From Aquabacterium soli (GTDB lineage: Bacteria > Pseudomonadota > Gammaproteobacteria > Burkholderiales > Burkholderiaceae_C): a DNA stretch of 64,000 nt. The translations under genes and the position numbers were made by a program. Where the stretch lies: assembly GCF_003933735.1 (NCBI RefSeq), contig NZ_RSED01000003.1, positions 62,001 through 126,000 on the forward strand. The letters run 5' to 3'. The notes beneath the pieces were generated by a model. The model was not told where the DNA came from and ran no database searches. It saw nothing but the letters and a program-made list of their open reading frames with translations. Shown one piece after another: positions 1-8,799 of the stretch (positions are counted from its first letter, which is position 1; each line of letters opens with the position of its first letter).

Positions 1-1
1 C

Positions 2-3000
2 GCGCTGTCCAGCACGCAACTGGCCGCCTTCAGCACGGCTCAGATCGCCGCCTTCGAGACGGCGGATGTGGCCGCCTTGCAGACGGCCGCGTTGCGGGGT
101 TGGGGCAGTGACGCCTTGCGTGCGCTGACCACGGCCGAAGTGGCGGCGTTGAGTACCGTGCAGGTGGCCTCGCTGACCAGCGCTCAGGCCTCGGGCCTGA
201 GCACAACGCAGATCGCGGCGATGGAAACGGCCGATGTGCGCGCGCTCAGCACTGCGACACTGCGCGGCCTGAGCACGGCCCAGATCGAGGCGTTGACCTC
301 GTCGCAGGTGGCGGCCATGGGCACGGTGCAGATCAAGGCTTTGACCACGGTCCAGGTGGCGGCCCTGAGTACCGAAGACATCGTCGCGTTGAGCACCTTG
401 CAGGCCGCTTCGCTGGACAGCACACAGCTGAGCGCCTTGACCACGGCGCAGGTGGCGCAGTTGGAAACGGTCGATCTGCGTGCCCTCAACACCGCGGCCT
501 TCCGTGGCCTGACAGCGGCCCAGATCGAGGCCTTGACCACCAGCCAGGTGGCCGCCTTGAGCACCGCGCACATCAAGGCCATGGGCACGGCCCAGATCGC
601 GGCCATCGCCACGGATGACGTGATGGCGATGACGACGGCGCAGTTCGCTGCGCTGTCGAGCGTGCAGGTCAATGCCTTGACCTCGGCTCAGATCGCCGTG
701 CTGGACGCGGCTGATTTCAATGCCATGGGCACGGCGGTGCTGCGCAGCCTGGGCACGGTGGCCATGGCGGCCCTGAGCACGGACCAGATCGTGGCCTTGA
801 GCACGGCCCAGGCCGCCGCCCTGGGCAGCGACCAGTTGGCCGCCCTGAGCACGGCCCAGATCGCCGCCTTCGAGACACGCGATGTACAGGCCCTGTCCAG
901 CGCTGCCCTCCGTGGCCTGAGCGTGGCGCAGCTCGACGCCTTGAGCAGCGAGCAGATCGCCGCGCTGAGCACGCGTCAGATCGTGGGACTGACCTCGACC
1001 CAGGTGGGTGGCTGGTCCACGGCCGATCTCAATGCCTTGAGCACCGTGCAAGCGGCGGCTTTGGGCAGCAGCCAGATCGCGGCACTGAGCATGCTGCAGA
1101 TCGCCAACCTGGAAACGGCGGATCTGGCAGCCTGGTCCACGGGCAGCCTGAAGGGCCTGAGCACCACCCAGATCGTGGCGCTGAGCACCGAACAGGTGGC
1201 AGCCCTGACCACCACCCAGTTGAAGGCGCTGGGCAGCACCCAACTGGCCGCGCTGAGCACAGCGGACATCGTCGCGCTCAGCACCGCCCAGGTGGCCGCC
1301 TTGTCTAGCACGCAGCTCAATGGCCTGAGCACCACCCAGATCTCGGCCATCGAGACAACGGACCTGGCCGCGCTGGGTACCACTGTCGTGCGGGCCCTGA
1401 GAACCGAGGCCATCCAGGCGTTGAATGATGCCCAGTTGGTGGCATTGACCACGGCGCAGGCCGCATCGCTCACCAGCAACCAGGTGATGGCCCTCGGCAC
1501 GGCGCAACTCACGGCACTGGAGACCGTGGATCTGCAGGCCCTGTCGACGGCCGCGGTTCGTGCGCTGAGCGTGGCCCAGATCGCGGCCCTCACACCGGAT
1601 CAGTTCAATGCCCTGACCACCCGCCAGATCGGCTCACTCAGCACCAGCCAGGTCCAGTCGCTCACCACCGACCAGGTGGTGGCCTTGAGCACCACCCAGT
1701 TCTCTGCGCTGTCCAGCACCCAGGTAGGGGCGCTCAGCTCGGCCCAGATCGCGGCCATCGAAACCGAAGACCTGCGTGTATTGAGCACCGGTACCGTGCG
1801 CGCACTCAGCGTGGAGCAGATCGATGCGCTCAGTTCGGCCCAGTTGTCATCGCTGACCACGGCTCAGATCAATGCGTTCACCTCAGCGCAACTGGCCGCG
1901 CTGGCCGCCGATGACATTGCTGCACTGACCACCGCGCAGTTCGCTGGTCTGTCGTCCACCCAGGTGGCCGCTCTGAGCGAAGACCAGGTGGTGGCCATCG
2001 AAACGGAAGACCTGGCCGCCATGGCCACGGCCGCCTTGCGCGTGATGGGCACGAGCCAGCTTTCCAGCATGAGCTTGGAACAGATCGCCGCGCTGACCTC
2101 GACGCAGGTTGGCGCGCTCACTTCCACCCAGGTCAAGTCGCTGACGCTGGAGCAGGTCGCCGCCATCGAGACGGCGGACCTGGGGGCGCTCAGCACATCG
2201 ACCTTGCGGCAGATGAGCCTGGAGCAGATCGTGTCGCTGAGCACGGCGCAGATCGCCGCGCTGAGCACCGTGCAGGTGAACGGCCTGGGCAGTGCCCAGG
2301 TGGCCGTGCTCTCGGCCGATGGCATCGCGGCGATGACCACCGCGCAGTTCGCGGCGCTGTCCAGCACCCAGGCCCAGGCCCTGACGGCCGAACAGGTCGC
2401 CGTCATTGAGACCCAGGATCTGGCCCAACTGAGCACGGCGGCCATCCGCGTGCTGGGCAGTGACCAGATCGCAGCGCTCAGCGAGGCGCAGATCGTGGCC
2501 TTGGGCTCGGCGCAGATCGGCGCCCTGGGGTCGACCCAGGTGCATGCCCTGCGGGCAGAGCAGATCGCCGCGATCGAAACAGACGACCTGATCGCCTTGA
2601 GCACGGCCACGTTGCGCACGCTCAGTGCTGAGCAGCTCGATGCCTTCACCACGGCCCAGATCGCGGCGTTGGGCACGGAGCAGGTCAATGGCCTGAGCAC
2701 GGCCCAGATCGCCTCGCTGTCGTTCAACAGCGTGATGGCCTTGAACACCACGCAGTTCGCGGCCATGGGCAGCACACAGGCGCGTGCATTGACGACCGAG
2801 CAGATCACCGTCATGGAGACGCAGGATGTGGCCGCGCTGACCACCAGCACGCTGAGGGCCCTGGGCACCGACCAGGTGGCCGCGCTCACGCACGATCAGA
2901 TCATCGCCTTGAGCACGGATCAGATCGCAGCACTGAGTTCCGATCAGGTGCGCGCGCTCACGCCTGATCAGATCATGGCCTTGCAGACCGAAGACCTGGC

Positions 3001-4310
3001 GGTGCTGGGCACGGGCATGCTGCGGGCCATGGGCACTGAACAGATCGATGCGCTCTATGCCGAACAGATCGCGTCGCTCAGCGCGGCACAGATCAATGGC
3101 CTGAGCACGCTGCAGGTGGCCTCCCTGTCGTACGAGGATGTGATCGCGCTGACCACCACGCATTTCGCGTCGCTCTCCAGTACGCAGTTGCAGGCGTTCA
3201 CCAATGAGCAGATCACGGTGATCGAGACGGAAGACCTTGCCGCGCTCAACACCACGGCGCTGGCCGCCTTGAGCACCTCGGCGATCGCAGTGCTGGGGGT
3301 AGAGCAGACACAGGCCCTCACCACGGCCCAGATCCATGCGCTGGGCACCGCGCAGGTGGCCGCGTTCACTCAAGACCAGATCGCTCACCTGGGCTCAGGT
3401 CAGTTGTCGGTCCTCGGTACGCAGGCCATCGCGGTGCTGTCGGTCAGCCAGTTGGAGGGCCTGACGGCCGAGCAGATCAGCGTTCTGGGCACGGCCCAGA
3501 TCGCTGCTTTGGGAGCCGATCAGGTCACGGGTCTGCGGGCTGACCAGATCGCATCCTTCGGGACGGCGCAGATCGCAGCGCTGTCTTCAGGGCAGGTCGC
3601 GGCGCTGGAGCTCGATGACATCGCCTCGCTGGGCACAGCCCAGGTGATCGCCTTGAGCACGGCACAATTTGCCTGGCTCAGCACCTCGCAGGTGGCCACG
3701 CTCAATGCTGAGCAACTGGCTGCGATGGAGACGCGCGATGTGCAGGCGCTGTCTTCCAGCCAGGTGCATGTCCTGGGCGTGGAACAGGTGGCGGCGTGGA
3801 ACACCGCGCAGCTCACCGCGCTGTCGGCCTCGGGCATCAAGGGTTTGAGCGCCGACGTGATCGGCGGCTTCGGCAGCCACGAGATCGCGGCGCTGGGCAC
3901 GGCGCAGGTGGCGGCCTTCACCACCGAGCAGATGGCGGTGCTCACGGTCGATCACGTGTCGGCCATGAACACGGGGGACATCGCGGCCTTCTCCGCCGCA
4001 GGCGTGGCAGTGCTGTCGACCGACGTGATCGCGGCGCTGTCCACGGCCCAGTTCTCGTCGTTGAAGTACTTCACGCTGCAAGGCCTGACGGTGGATCAGA
4101 TCGCCGCCATCAGCACCGAAGACATCGTGGCCATGACCGCGGTGCAGGCCAAGGCCTTCACTGTCGACCAGATCATGGCTTTCACCACGGCCCAGATCGT
4201 GGCCTTCGAGACGGCGGATCTGGCGGCCATGTCCATGGCGCAGTCCAGCGCGTTCACGATGGACCAGCTCAACGCCATGAGCAACGACCAGTTCTACGCG
4301 ATGCAATCGA
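2..4310 (+). repeat. Hierarchical 24-bp (octapeptide) tandem repeat
   Basis: Roughly 179 consecutive 24-bp units encode A-[LM]-[ST]-[ST]-x-Q-[IV]-x octads. A marker octad of the type x-[LIMF]-E-T-x-D-[LV]-x recurs at bases 56, 224, 464, 704, 872, 1112, 1352, 1520, 1760, 2000, 2168, 2408, 2576, 2816 (E-T codons). Q-T replaces E-T at 2984, and E-T returns at 3224 and 3728. The spacing is always 168 or 240 bases (7 or 10 octads), except for a final 504 (21 octads). The order of spacings is itself periodic: 240-240-168 recurs in the first half and 240-168 in the second. The array degenerates after about base 4050. Confidence 0.9.
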
Positions 4311-5047
4311 CCTCGCCCATCGTGCTGGACCTGAACTTCGACGGCGTACAGACCGTGGCGGCCAGCCATGGAGTGCACTTCGACATCACGGCCACGGGGC
4401 GAAACAGCCAGGTGGGCTGGGCCTCGGCGCAGGACGGCCTGCTGGTGATGGACCGCAACCATGACGGCCTGATCAACGATGGCTCGGAGCTGTTCGGGGC
4501 GGCCACGCGTCTGGCCTCGGGCGCACGGGCCGGTGATGGCTTCAATGCCCTGGCGGAGCTGGATGCGAACCACGATGGCCGGATCTCGCAGGCCGATGCG
4601 CACTGGAAAGATCTGCAGGTATGGGTGGATGCGAACCAGAACGGCATCGCCGACTCGGGAGAGCTCAAGTCGCTGGACGAACTGGGCATCACCGCGCTGA
4701 ACCTCGATGCCGTGCGTGGTACAGAGATGGACAACGGCAACCTGCTGGGCCTGGTCTCGAGCTACGAGACCAGCAACGGCCAGCAGCACGAGATGACCGA
4801 CGTGTGGTTCAGCAAGCACCGGGTGGACACGGCCGATGTGCTGGCCGGCCCGTCGACCGATCTGTTCGCCGCATCGCCAGATGCGGCGCAGGCCACGCTG
4901 GCCGGTGCTGCCGCAAGCTCCAAGGCGCATGGGGAAGGGCCTGGCGGCCAGGGCGCCACGCCATCGACGGACGATGCCCCGGTGCTGCATGCCAGCACGA
5001 CTCGCCTGCTGGACGAGCAGCAGAACCTGGGTGGCCCGCTGATCTGA
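2..5047 (+). CDS. Giant octapeptide-repeat protein with C-terminal Ca-loop region (5' end outside window)
   Basis: The frame is open from base 2, so the gene starts upstream and at least 1681 residues are visible. About the first 1435 residues are a near-perfect tandem array of octapeptides of the type A-L-S-T-x-Q-[IV]-A. They are followed by a globular C-terminal part with three aspartate-rich loops of the form D-x-N-x-[DN]-G-[LRI]-I (coded near 4450, 4563 and 4629). These resemble calcium loops, as in the C-terminal regions of large RTX-like or type I secreted adhesins. I see no GGxGxD nonapeptide array and no transmembrane segment in the visible part. A very large repetitive surface or extracellular protein is the likely role, but its function is not known to me. 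It converges with hslO, with only 28 bases between them. The N-terminus, where a targeting signal would be sought, is missing. Confidence 0.85.
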   Translation, partial: ALSSTQLAAFSTAQIAAFETADVAALQTAALRGWGSDALRALTTAEVAALSTVQVASLTSAQASGLSTTQIAAMETADVRALSTATLRGLSTAQIEALTSSQVAAMGTVQIKALTTVQVAALSTEDIVALSTLQAASLDSTQLSALTTAQVAQLETVDLRALNTAAFRGLTAAQIEALTTSQVAALSTAHIKAMGTAQIAAIATDDVMAMTTAQFAALSSVQVNALTSAQIAVLDAADFNAMGTAVLRSLGTVAMAALSTDQIVALSTAQAAALGSDQLAALSTAQIAAFETRDVQALSSAALRGLSVAQLDALSSEQIAALSTRQIVGLTSTQVGGWSTADLNALSTVQAAALGSSQIAALSMLQIANLETADLAAWSTGSLKGLSTTQIVALSTEQVAALTTTQLKALGSTQLAALSTADIVALSTAQVAALSSTQLNGLSTTQISAIETTDLAALGTTVVRALRTEAIQALNDAQLVALTTAQAASLTSNQVMALGTAQLTALETVDLQALSTAAVRALSVAQIAALTPDQFNALTTRQIGSLSTSQVQSLTTDQVVALSTTQFSALSSTQVGALSSAQIAAIETEDLRVLSTGTVRALSVEQIDALSSAQLSSLTTAQINAFTSAQLAALAADDIAALTTAQFAGLSSTQVAALSEDQVVAIETEDLAAMATAALRVMGTSQLSSMSLEQIAALTSTQVGALTSTQVKSLTLEQVAAIETADLGALSTSTLRQMSLEQIVSLSTAQIAALSTVQVNGLGSAQVAVLSADGIAAMTTAQFAALSSTQAQALTAEQVAVIETQDLAQLSTAAIRVLGSDQIAALSEAQIVALGSAQIGALGSTQVHALRAEQIAAIETDDLIALSTATLRTLSAEQLDAFTTAQIAALGTEQVNGLSTAQIASLSFNSVMALNTTQFAAMGSTQARALTTEQITVMETQDVAALTTSTLRALGTDQVAALTHDQIIALSTDQIAALSSDQVRALTPDQIMALQTEDLAVLGTGMLRAMGTEQIDALYAEQIASLSAAQINGLSTLQVASLSYEDVIALTTTHFASLSSTQLQAFTNEQITVIETEDLAALNTTALAALSTSAIAVLGVEQTQALTTAQIHALGTAQVAAFTQDQIAHLGSGQLSVLGTQAIAVLSVSQLEGLTAEQISVLGTAQIAALGADQVTGLRADQIASFGTAQIAALSSGQVAALELDDIASLGTAQVIALSTAQFAWLSTSQVATLNAEQLAAMETRDVQALSSSQVHVLGVEQVAAWNTAQLTALSASGIKGLSADVIGGFGSHEIAALGTAQVAAFTTEQMAVLTVDHVSAMNTGDIAAFSAAGVAVLSTDVIAALSTAQFSSLKYFTLQGLTVDQIAAISTEDIVAMTAVQAKAFTVDQIMAFTTAQIVAFETADLAAMSMAQSSAFTMDQLNAMSNDQFYAMQSTSPIVLDLNFDGVQTVAASHGVHFDITATGRNSQVGWASAQDGLLVMDRNHDGLINDGSELFGAATRLASGARAGDGFNALAELDANHDGRISQADAHWKDLQVWVDANQNGIADSGELKSLDELGITALNLDAVRGTEMDNGNLLGLVSSYETSNGQQHEMTDVWFSKHRVDTADVLAGPSTDLFAASPDAAQATLAGAAASSKAHGEGPGGQGATPSTDDAPVLHASTTRLLDEQQNLGGPLI

Positions 5048-5075
5048 TCAGGCGAATGAGCGAACGGGTCAGGCC

Positions 5076-6059
5076 CTACTGAAGCCGGGTAGAGCCGGGG
5101 GCGTGGTCCGCGTCGTCGGTGAACAACTCGCCCACATCCACCGGGTCGAAGTGGTAATGCAGGCCGCAGAATTCGCAGCCGATGTCCACCTGGCCCTGTT
5201 CGGCGACGATGGAGTCGATCTCTTCGCGGCCCAGGTTGCGCAGCATGCCCGCGACGCGCTCGCGTGAGCAGGTGCAGGAGAAATGCGGCCCCGTCTGCCC
5301 GATCAGGGGCTCGAAGCGGCGGATGTCTTCTTCCCAGAACAGTCGGCGCAGGATGGTGTCGACATCCAGGTTCAGCAGCTCTTCGCGGGTGAGGGTGGAG
5401 GCCAGGTGCGCGATGCGGTTGTAGTGCTCGCTCAGGCCGATCTCGTCCTCGTTGCGGCTGCCGCCCAGATTGCCTTCGCCCTGGATAGGCAAGCGCTGGA
5501 TCAGCAGGCCGGCCGCGATGTCATCATCTGCGGCCAGGATCAGCTTGGTGTCGAGCTGTTCCGATTGCAGCATGTAGTGCTCCAGCACCTGGCTGAGTGC
5601 CTGCAGAGGCTCTCGCTGGTCACCGTGCAGGGGCACCACGCCCTGGTAGGGCTGCTGGCCGGGCTGGCGATCGAGTGGGTCCAGCGTGATCGCGCAGCGG
5701 CCCTTGCCGCCCACGTTCACCAGCACCTCCAGGGGCAGGTGGCCGTTGTCGGTGGCCGGTACTTCGCCCACCACCTTGGCCGTGGTGCGAAAGCCCAGGT
5801 TGGGTTGCACTTCGGCCACCGCCAGCTTCACGGGGCCATCGCCCATGATCTGCAGGATCACCGCGCCATTGAACTTGATGTTGGCCTGCATCAGCACGCC
5901 GGCCGCTGCCATCTCGCCCAGCAACTGGCGCACCGGTGGCGCAAAGGGCTCGCCGCCTTCGCGGCGGCGAAGCACTTCGCGCCAGCTGTCGGTCAGGCGC
6001 ACCAGCATGCCGCGCACGGGCAGGCCTTCGAACAGGAATTTATGCAGTTCGTCGCTCAT
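5076..6059 (-). CDS. hslO: Hsp33 redox-regulated holdase chaperone
   Basis: This is a 327-residue protein of the Hsp33 family, a cytoplasmic holdase switched on by oxidation of a zinc-binding cysteine centre. The C-terminal redox domain shows the expected four cysteines as C-x-C (262, 264) and C-x2-C (295, 298). The N-terminal part begins with the family-typical run S-D-E-L-H-K-F-L-F. It is a little longer than the roughly 290 residues of the E. coli protein. It lies 4 bases downstream of the gamma-carbonic-anhydrase-like gene, so the two are probably co-transcribed. It ends tail to tail with the octapeptide-repeat gene, and I see no clear terminator between them. Confidence 0.96.
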   Translation of the reverse strand: MSDELHKFLFEGLPVRGMLVRLTDSWREVLRRREGGEPFAPPVRQLLGEMAAAGVLMQANIKFNGAVILQIMGDGPVKLAVAEVQPNLGFRTTAKVVGEVPATDNGHLPLEVLVNVGGKGRCAITLDPLDRQPGQQPYQGVVPLHGDQREPLQALSQVLEHYMLQSEQLDTKLILAADDDIAAGLLIQRLPIQGEGNLGGSRNEDEIGLSEHYNRIAHLASTLTREELLNLDVDTILRRLFWEEDIRRFEPLIGQTGPHFSCTCSRERVAGMLRNLGREEIDSIVAEQGQVDIGCEFCGLHYHFDPVDVGELFTDDADHAPGSTRLQ

Positions 6060-6063
6060 GTTC

Positions 6064-6588
6064 TCAATCCACGCGGACCATGTCCGTTTTGTACTCTGCG
6101 GCCTTCTGCACGTAAAGGGCCGTGCCGATCTGCATGCGCATGCGGTCAGCGTCCGTCAAAGGGCGCACGGCCTTGGCAGGCGAGCCCATGATCAGCATGC
6201 CGTCTTCGAACACCTTGCCCTCGGTGACCAGCGCGCCGGCCGCCACCAGGCAGCCCTTGCCGATCACGGCGCCGTTGAGGACCACGGCCTGGATGCCGAC
6301 CAGGGCACCATCGCCGATGGTGCACCCGTGCAGCATCACCTGATGGCCGATCGTCACGTCCTGGCCGATCGTCAGGGGAAAGCCGATATCGGTGTGCAGC
6401 ACCGAGCCTTCCTGTACGTTCGAGCGCGTGCCGACGCGGATGGTCTCGTTGTCGCCGCGGATGGCCACGTGCGACCACACGCTGGCACCTTCCTCCAATA
6501 TCACGTGGCCGATCACGTCGGCGGAGTCTGCCACGTAGGCGCTGGCGTGCACCTCGGGCGCCTTGTCTTTGATGCGGTACAGAGCCAT
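6064..6588 (-). CDS. Gamma-carbonic-anhydrase-like hexapeptide-repeat protein
   Basis: A 174-residue left-handed beta-helix protein of the YrdA/PaaY/CaiE type, built from hexapeptide repeats. The three histidines that bind the metal in gamma-class carbonic anhydrases are present at 65, 82 and 87. An upstream in-frame extension exists, but the start at 6588 (M-A-L-Y-R-I) matches the family N-terminus and places the 5' end just outside the divergent yaaA region. The likely role is a zinc- or iron-dependent carbonic-anhydrase-like protein. Real carbonic anhydrase activity varies in this group, so I leave the activity open. It is followed 4 bases later by hslO. Confidence 0.9.
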   Translation of the reverse strand: MALYRIKDKAPEVHASAYVADSADVIGHVILEEGASVWSHVAIRGDNETIRVGTRSNVQEGSVLHTDIGFPLTIGQDVTIGHQVMLHGCTIGDGALVGIQAVVLNGAVIGKGCLVAAGALVTEGKVFEDGMLIMGSPAKAVRPLTDADRMRMQIGTALYVQKAAEYKTDMVRVD

Positions 6589-6720
6589 GTGGGGATACTC
6601 CAGGAAAGCGAGTGCGGATTGTAGGCTTGCGCCCGAAGGGCCGGGCACCCCTGGTACGCTTGGGGTTTCCAAGATTCTCCGTTTTTCTGGCGCACCGCGT
6701 GGCGGGACGCCCCAAGGCCC

Positions 6721-7500
6721 ATGCTGATCCTGCTTTCCCCGGCCAAGAGCCTGGACTACGAAACCCCGCCGGTCACCGATCGACACACCCTTCCGCAGTT
6801 CGTGGACCAATCGGCCGCGCTGATCGAGGTGCTCAAGCCCTACACCCCAGCCCAGATCGCTTCGTTGATGGACCTCAGCGAGGCCCTGTCGCAACTCAAC
6901 GTGGCGCGTTATGGGGCCTGGTCGCGCAAGTTCACCGGGGCCAACAGCAAGCAGGCCGTGCTGGCCTTCAATGGCGATGTCTACGAAGGCCTGCAGGCCG
7001 CCACGCTCAAGCAGGCCGACCTGGATTGGGCGCAGGACCATGTGGCCATCCTGAGCGGCCTGTACGGCATCCTGCGTCCGCTGGACCTCATGCAGCCTTA
7101 CCGTCTGGAGATGGGCACCAGGCTGCCAAATTCAAGAGGCAAGGATCTGTACGCCTGGTGGGGGGACACGCTGGCCGAGCACCTCAACCAGGTGCTGGCC
7201 GCGCAGAAGGATGATCTGGTGGTCAACCTCGCTTCGCAGGAGTACTTCAAGGCTGTCAAGCGCAAGGCCTTGAACGCCCGGGTGGTCGACTGCGTTTTCG
7301 AGGATTGGAAGAACGGCCAGTGGAAGGTGATCAGTTTCCACGCCAAGCGTGCCAGGGGCCTCATGGCCCGCCACGCCATCCTCAAGCGCGCGGCAACACT
7401 CAAGGCGCTGAGCAGCTTCAAATCCGAGGGCTATGCCCACGTGGCAGAGGCCTCCGAGCCAGACCGCATGGTGTTCCGGCGCAAGCTGGAGGGCGCATGA
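6721..7500 (+). CDS. yaaA: Peroxide-stress protein YaaA (UPF0246/DUF328)
   Basis: A 259-residue protein of the YaaA family, close to the 258 residues of the E. coli member. It opens with the family hallmark [12 protein letters not shown] and contains the conserved stretch [11 protein letters not shown]. In E. coli YaaA limits free iron and protects DNA during hydrogen-peroxide stress. That role is taken from the family, not shown here. Its stop codon overlaps the start of the downstream oxygenase gene (ATGA at 7497-7500), so the two are translationally coupled. The gene diverges from the gamma-carbonic-anhydrase-like gene across 132 bases. Confidence 0.95.
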   Translation: MLILLSPAKSLDYETPPVTDRHTLPQFVDQSAALIEVLKPYTPAQIASLMDLSEALSQLNVARYGAWSRKFTGANSKQAVLAFNGDVYEGLQAATLKQADLDWAQDHVAILSGLYGILRPLDLMQPYRLEMGTRLPNSRGKDLYAWWGDTLAEHLNQVLAAQKDDLVVNLASQEYFKAVKRKALNARVVDCVFEDWKNGQWKVISFHAKRARGLMARHAILKRAATLKALSSFKSEGYAHVAEASEPDRMVFRRKLEGA

Positions 7501-8372
7501 GCGAGGCGGCCCAGGTCATCACCGACGACTTGCGCCAGTGGATCGCAGCGCAGGTCCATGCTGGCCATGGCGCTGATGCCGTGCTGCAGGCCATGAAGGC
7601 CAGTGGCTGGCAGGAGGGCATTGCGCTGGCCGCCCTGGAAGAGGTGATGAGCGGCCGTGTGCAGCCTTCGGGCACCGACGTGCAGGCAGCCGCCCAGGCG
7701 GCTGCTCACCTGAGCATTACCCCCTTGCCGGCGCTGGCGCCGGGTGCAGGGCACGAAATCTGGGCGGTCGACCGCACCGTCAGGGTGGTGCTCAGCCAGG
7801 AACACCCTGGGCTGGTGGTGTTTGCCGATCTGCTGTCGGCGCAGGAGTGCGCTGAGCTGAGGGCCCTGGCCGGTGATCGCCTGGCCCGATCCGAGACCGT
7901 GGTGCATGCCACGGGGGGCAGCGAAGTCAACGCCGCGCGCACCAGCGAGGGCATGTTTTTCACCCGAGGCGAGAACGAACTGGTGGCCCGCATCGAAGCC
8001 CGGTTGGCGGCTTTGCTCAACTGGCCGATCGAGAACGGTGAAGGGCTCCAGGTGCTGCGCTACGGCCCGGGGGCCGAGTACAAACCCCATTTCGATTATT
8101 TCGATCCGGCCCAGCCTGGCACGGCGGCGGTGCTTCGGCGCGGCGGCCAGCGTGTGGGTACCGTTGTGATGTACCTCAACACACCCGAGCAGGGCGGTGC
8201 CACCGTGTTCCCGGACGCAGGCCTCACGGTGCATCCGATCGAGGGGCATGCCGTGTTCTTCAGCTACAGCCAGCCCATGGCGGCCACCAAGACCCTGCAT
8301 GGCGGTGCGCCGGTGGTTCAGGGTGAGAAGTGGGTGGCCACCAAATGGATGCGGCAAGGCCGTTTTGATTGA
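7497..8372 (+). CDS. 2-oxoglutarate/Fe(II)-dependent dioxygenase (prolyl 4-hydroxylase-like)
   Basis: A 291-residue protein starting at the ATG that overlaps the yaaA stop; the longer upstream extension lies inside yaaA and is rejected. Residues 1-75 form a small helical N-terminal part. The rest is a double-stranded beta-helix of the P4Hc type. Iron ligands are visible as H198-x-D200 and H268, and K278 is in the position expected to bind the 2-oxoglutarate carboxylate. The family hydroxylates prolyl or other residues, but the substrate here is unknown. Coupling to yaaA is compatible with an iron- or oxidative-stress context (inference). Confidence 0.9.
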   Translation: MSEAAQVITDDLRQWIAAQVHAGHGADAVLQAMKASGWQEGIALAALEEVMSGRVQPSGTDVQAAAQAAAHLSITPLPALAPGAGHEIWAVDRTVRVVLSQEHPGLVVFADLLSAQECAELRALAGDRLARSETVVHATGGSEVNAARTSEGMFFTRGENELVARIEARLAALLNWPIENGEGLQVLRYGPGAEYKPHFDYFDPAQPGTAAVLRRGGQRVGTVVMYLNTPEQGGATVFPDAGLTVHPIEGHAVFFSYSQPMAATKTLHGGAPVVQGEKWVATKWMRQGRFD

Positions 8373-8528
8373 ATCGCGGGGCGGTCGCTATTCAGGTTCC
8401 AGTCATATTGAAAATAGGTGCCGACGGTGTGTCAACCATGGCAAAACAGCCCGCGTTGTCATTGCACAGGCCTGCATAAGCGAGCCTGACCAAGCAACCC
8501 TTCACTTCAACACCCTGGAGTCTTGTCC

Positions 8529-8720
8529 ATGAAAAAGCTGACCGCCGCTCTGATTGCTTCCATGTTCGCTGTTGGCGCTTTCGCCGCTGAAGCCACGACC
8601 GCTCCTTCGGCCGCCCCAGCCGCTTCCGAAGCCGCTTCGGCTCACGCCAAGAAGGCCAAGAAGGCTGCCAAGAAGGCCAAGAAGGCGGCATCAGCTGCAT
8701 CCGCCGCAGCTTCGAACTGA
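8529..8720 (+). CDS. Small exported Lys/Ala-rich protein
   Basis: A 63-residue protein with a clear signal peptide (K-K-L-T followed by a hydrophobic run and A-F-A-A near residue 20), leaving a mature part of about 40 residues. The mature part is almost only Ala, Lys, Ser, Thr and Pro, with repeated A-K-K-A-K-K units, giving a strongly basic segment. The ATG at 8529 is chosen because GGAG lies about 10 bases upstream; an in-frame TTG two codons earlier is less likely. A strong palindromic terminator follows within 40 bases, which supports a free-standing gene. Function is unknown. Nucleic-acid, envelope or polyanion binding would fit the charge, but that is a guess. Confidence 0.75.
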   Translation: MKKLTAALIASMFAVGAFAAEATTAPSAAPAASEAASAHAKKAKKAAKKAKKAASAASAAASN

Positions 8721-8759
8721 TCGATGCGGCTTGGCGGATCGAGCGTCCGCCTGCAGTAA

Positions 8760-8792
8760 AAAACCCGGCCTAGGCCGGGTTTTGTTTTGTTT
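8760..8792. terminator. Bidirectional Rho-independent terminator
   Basis: A perfect 24-base palindrome (8760-8783, core CCCGGCCTAGGCCGGG) is flanked by A-runs on the left and T-rich sequence on the right. It therefore reads as a hairpin plus U-tract on both strands. It sits between the convergent small exported-protein gene and rhlE and should end both transcripts. Confidence 0.9.
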
Positions 8793-8799
8793 ACTTCTG

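Noticed and set aside
184-3388. Long open frames on the minus strand through the octapeptide array (up to 501 residues)
   Set aside because: They are by-products of the 24-base repeat and high GC: stop codons are absent in periodic sequence. Their translations are low-complexity and have no family likeness or ribosome sites.
2-4310. Regular 24-base repeats considered as a CRISPR array
   Set aside because: The repeats are contiguous, in-frame coding sequence with no spacers, and no cas genes are present.
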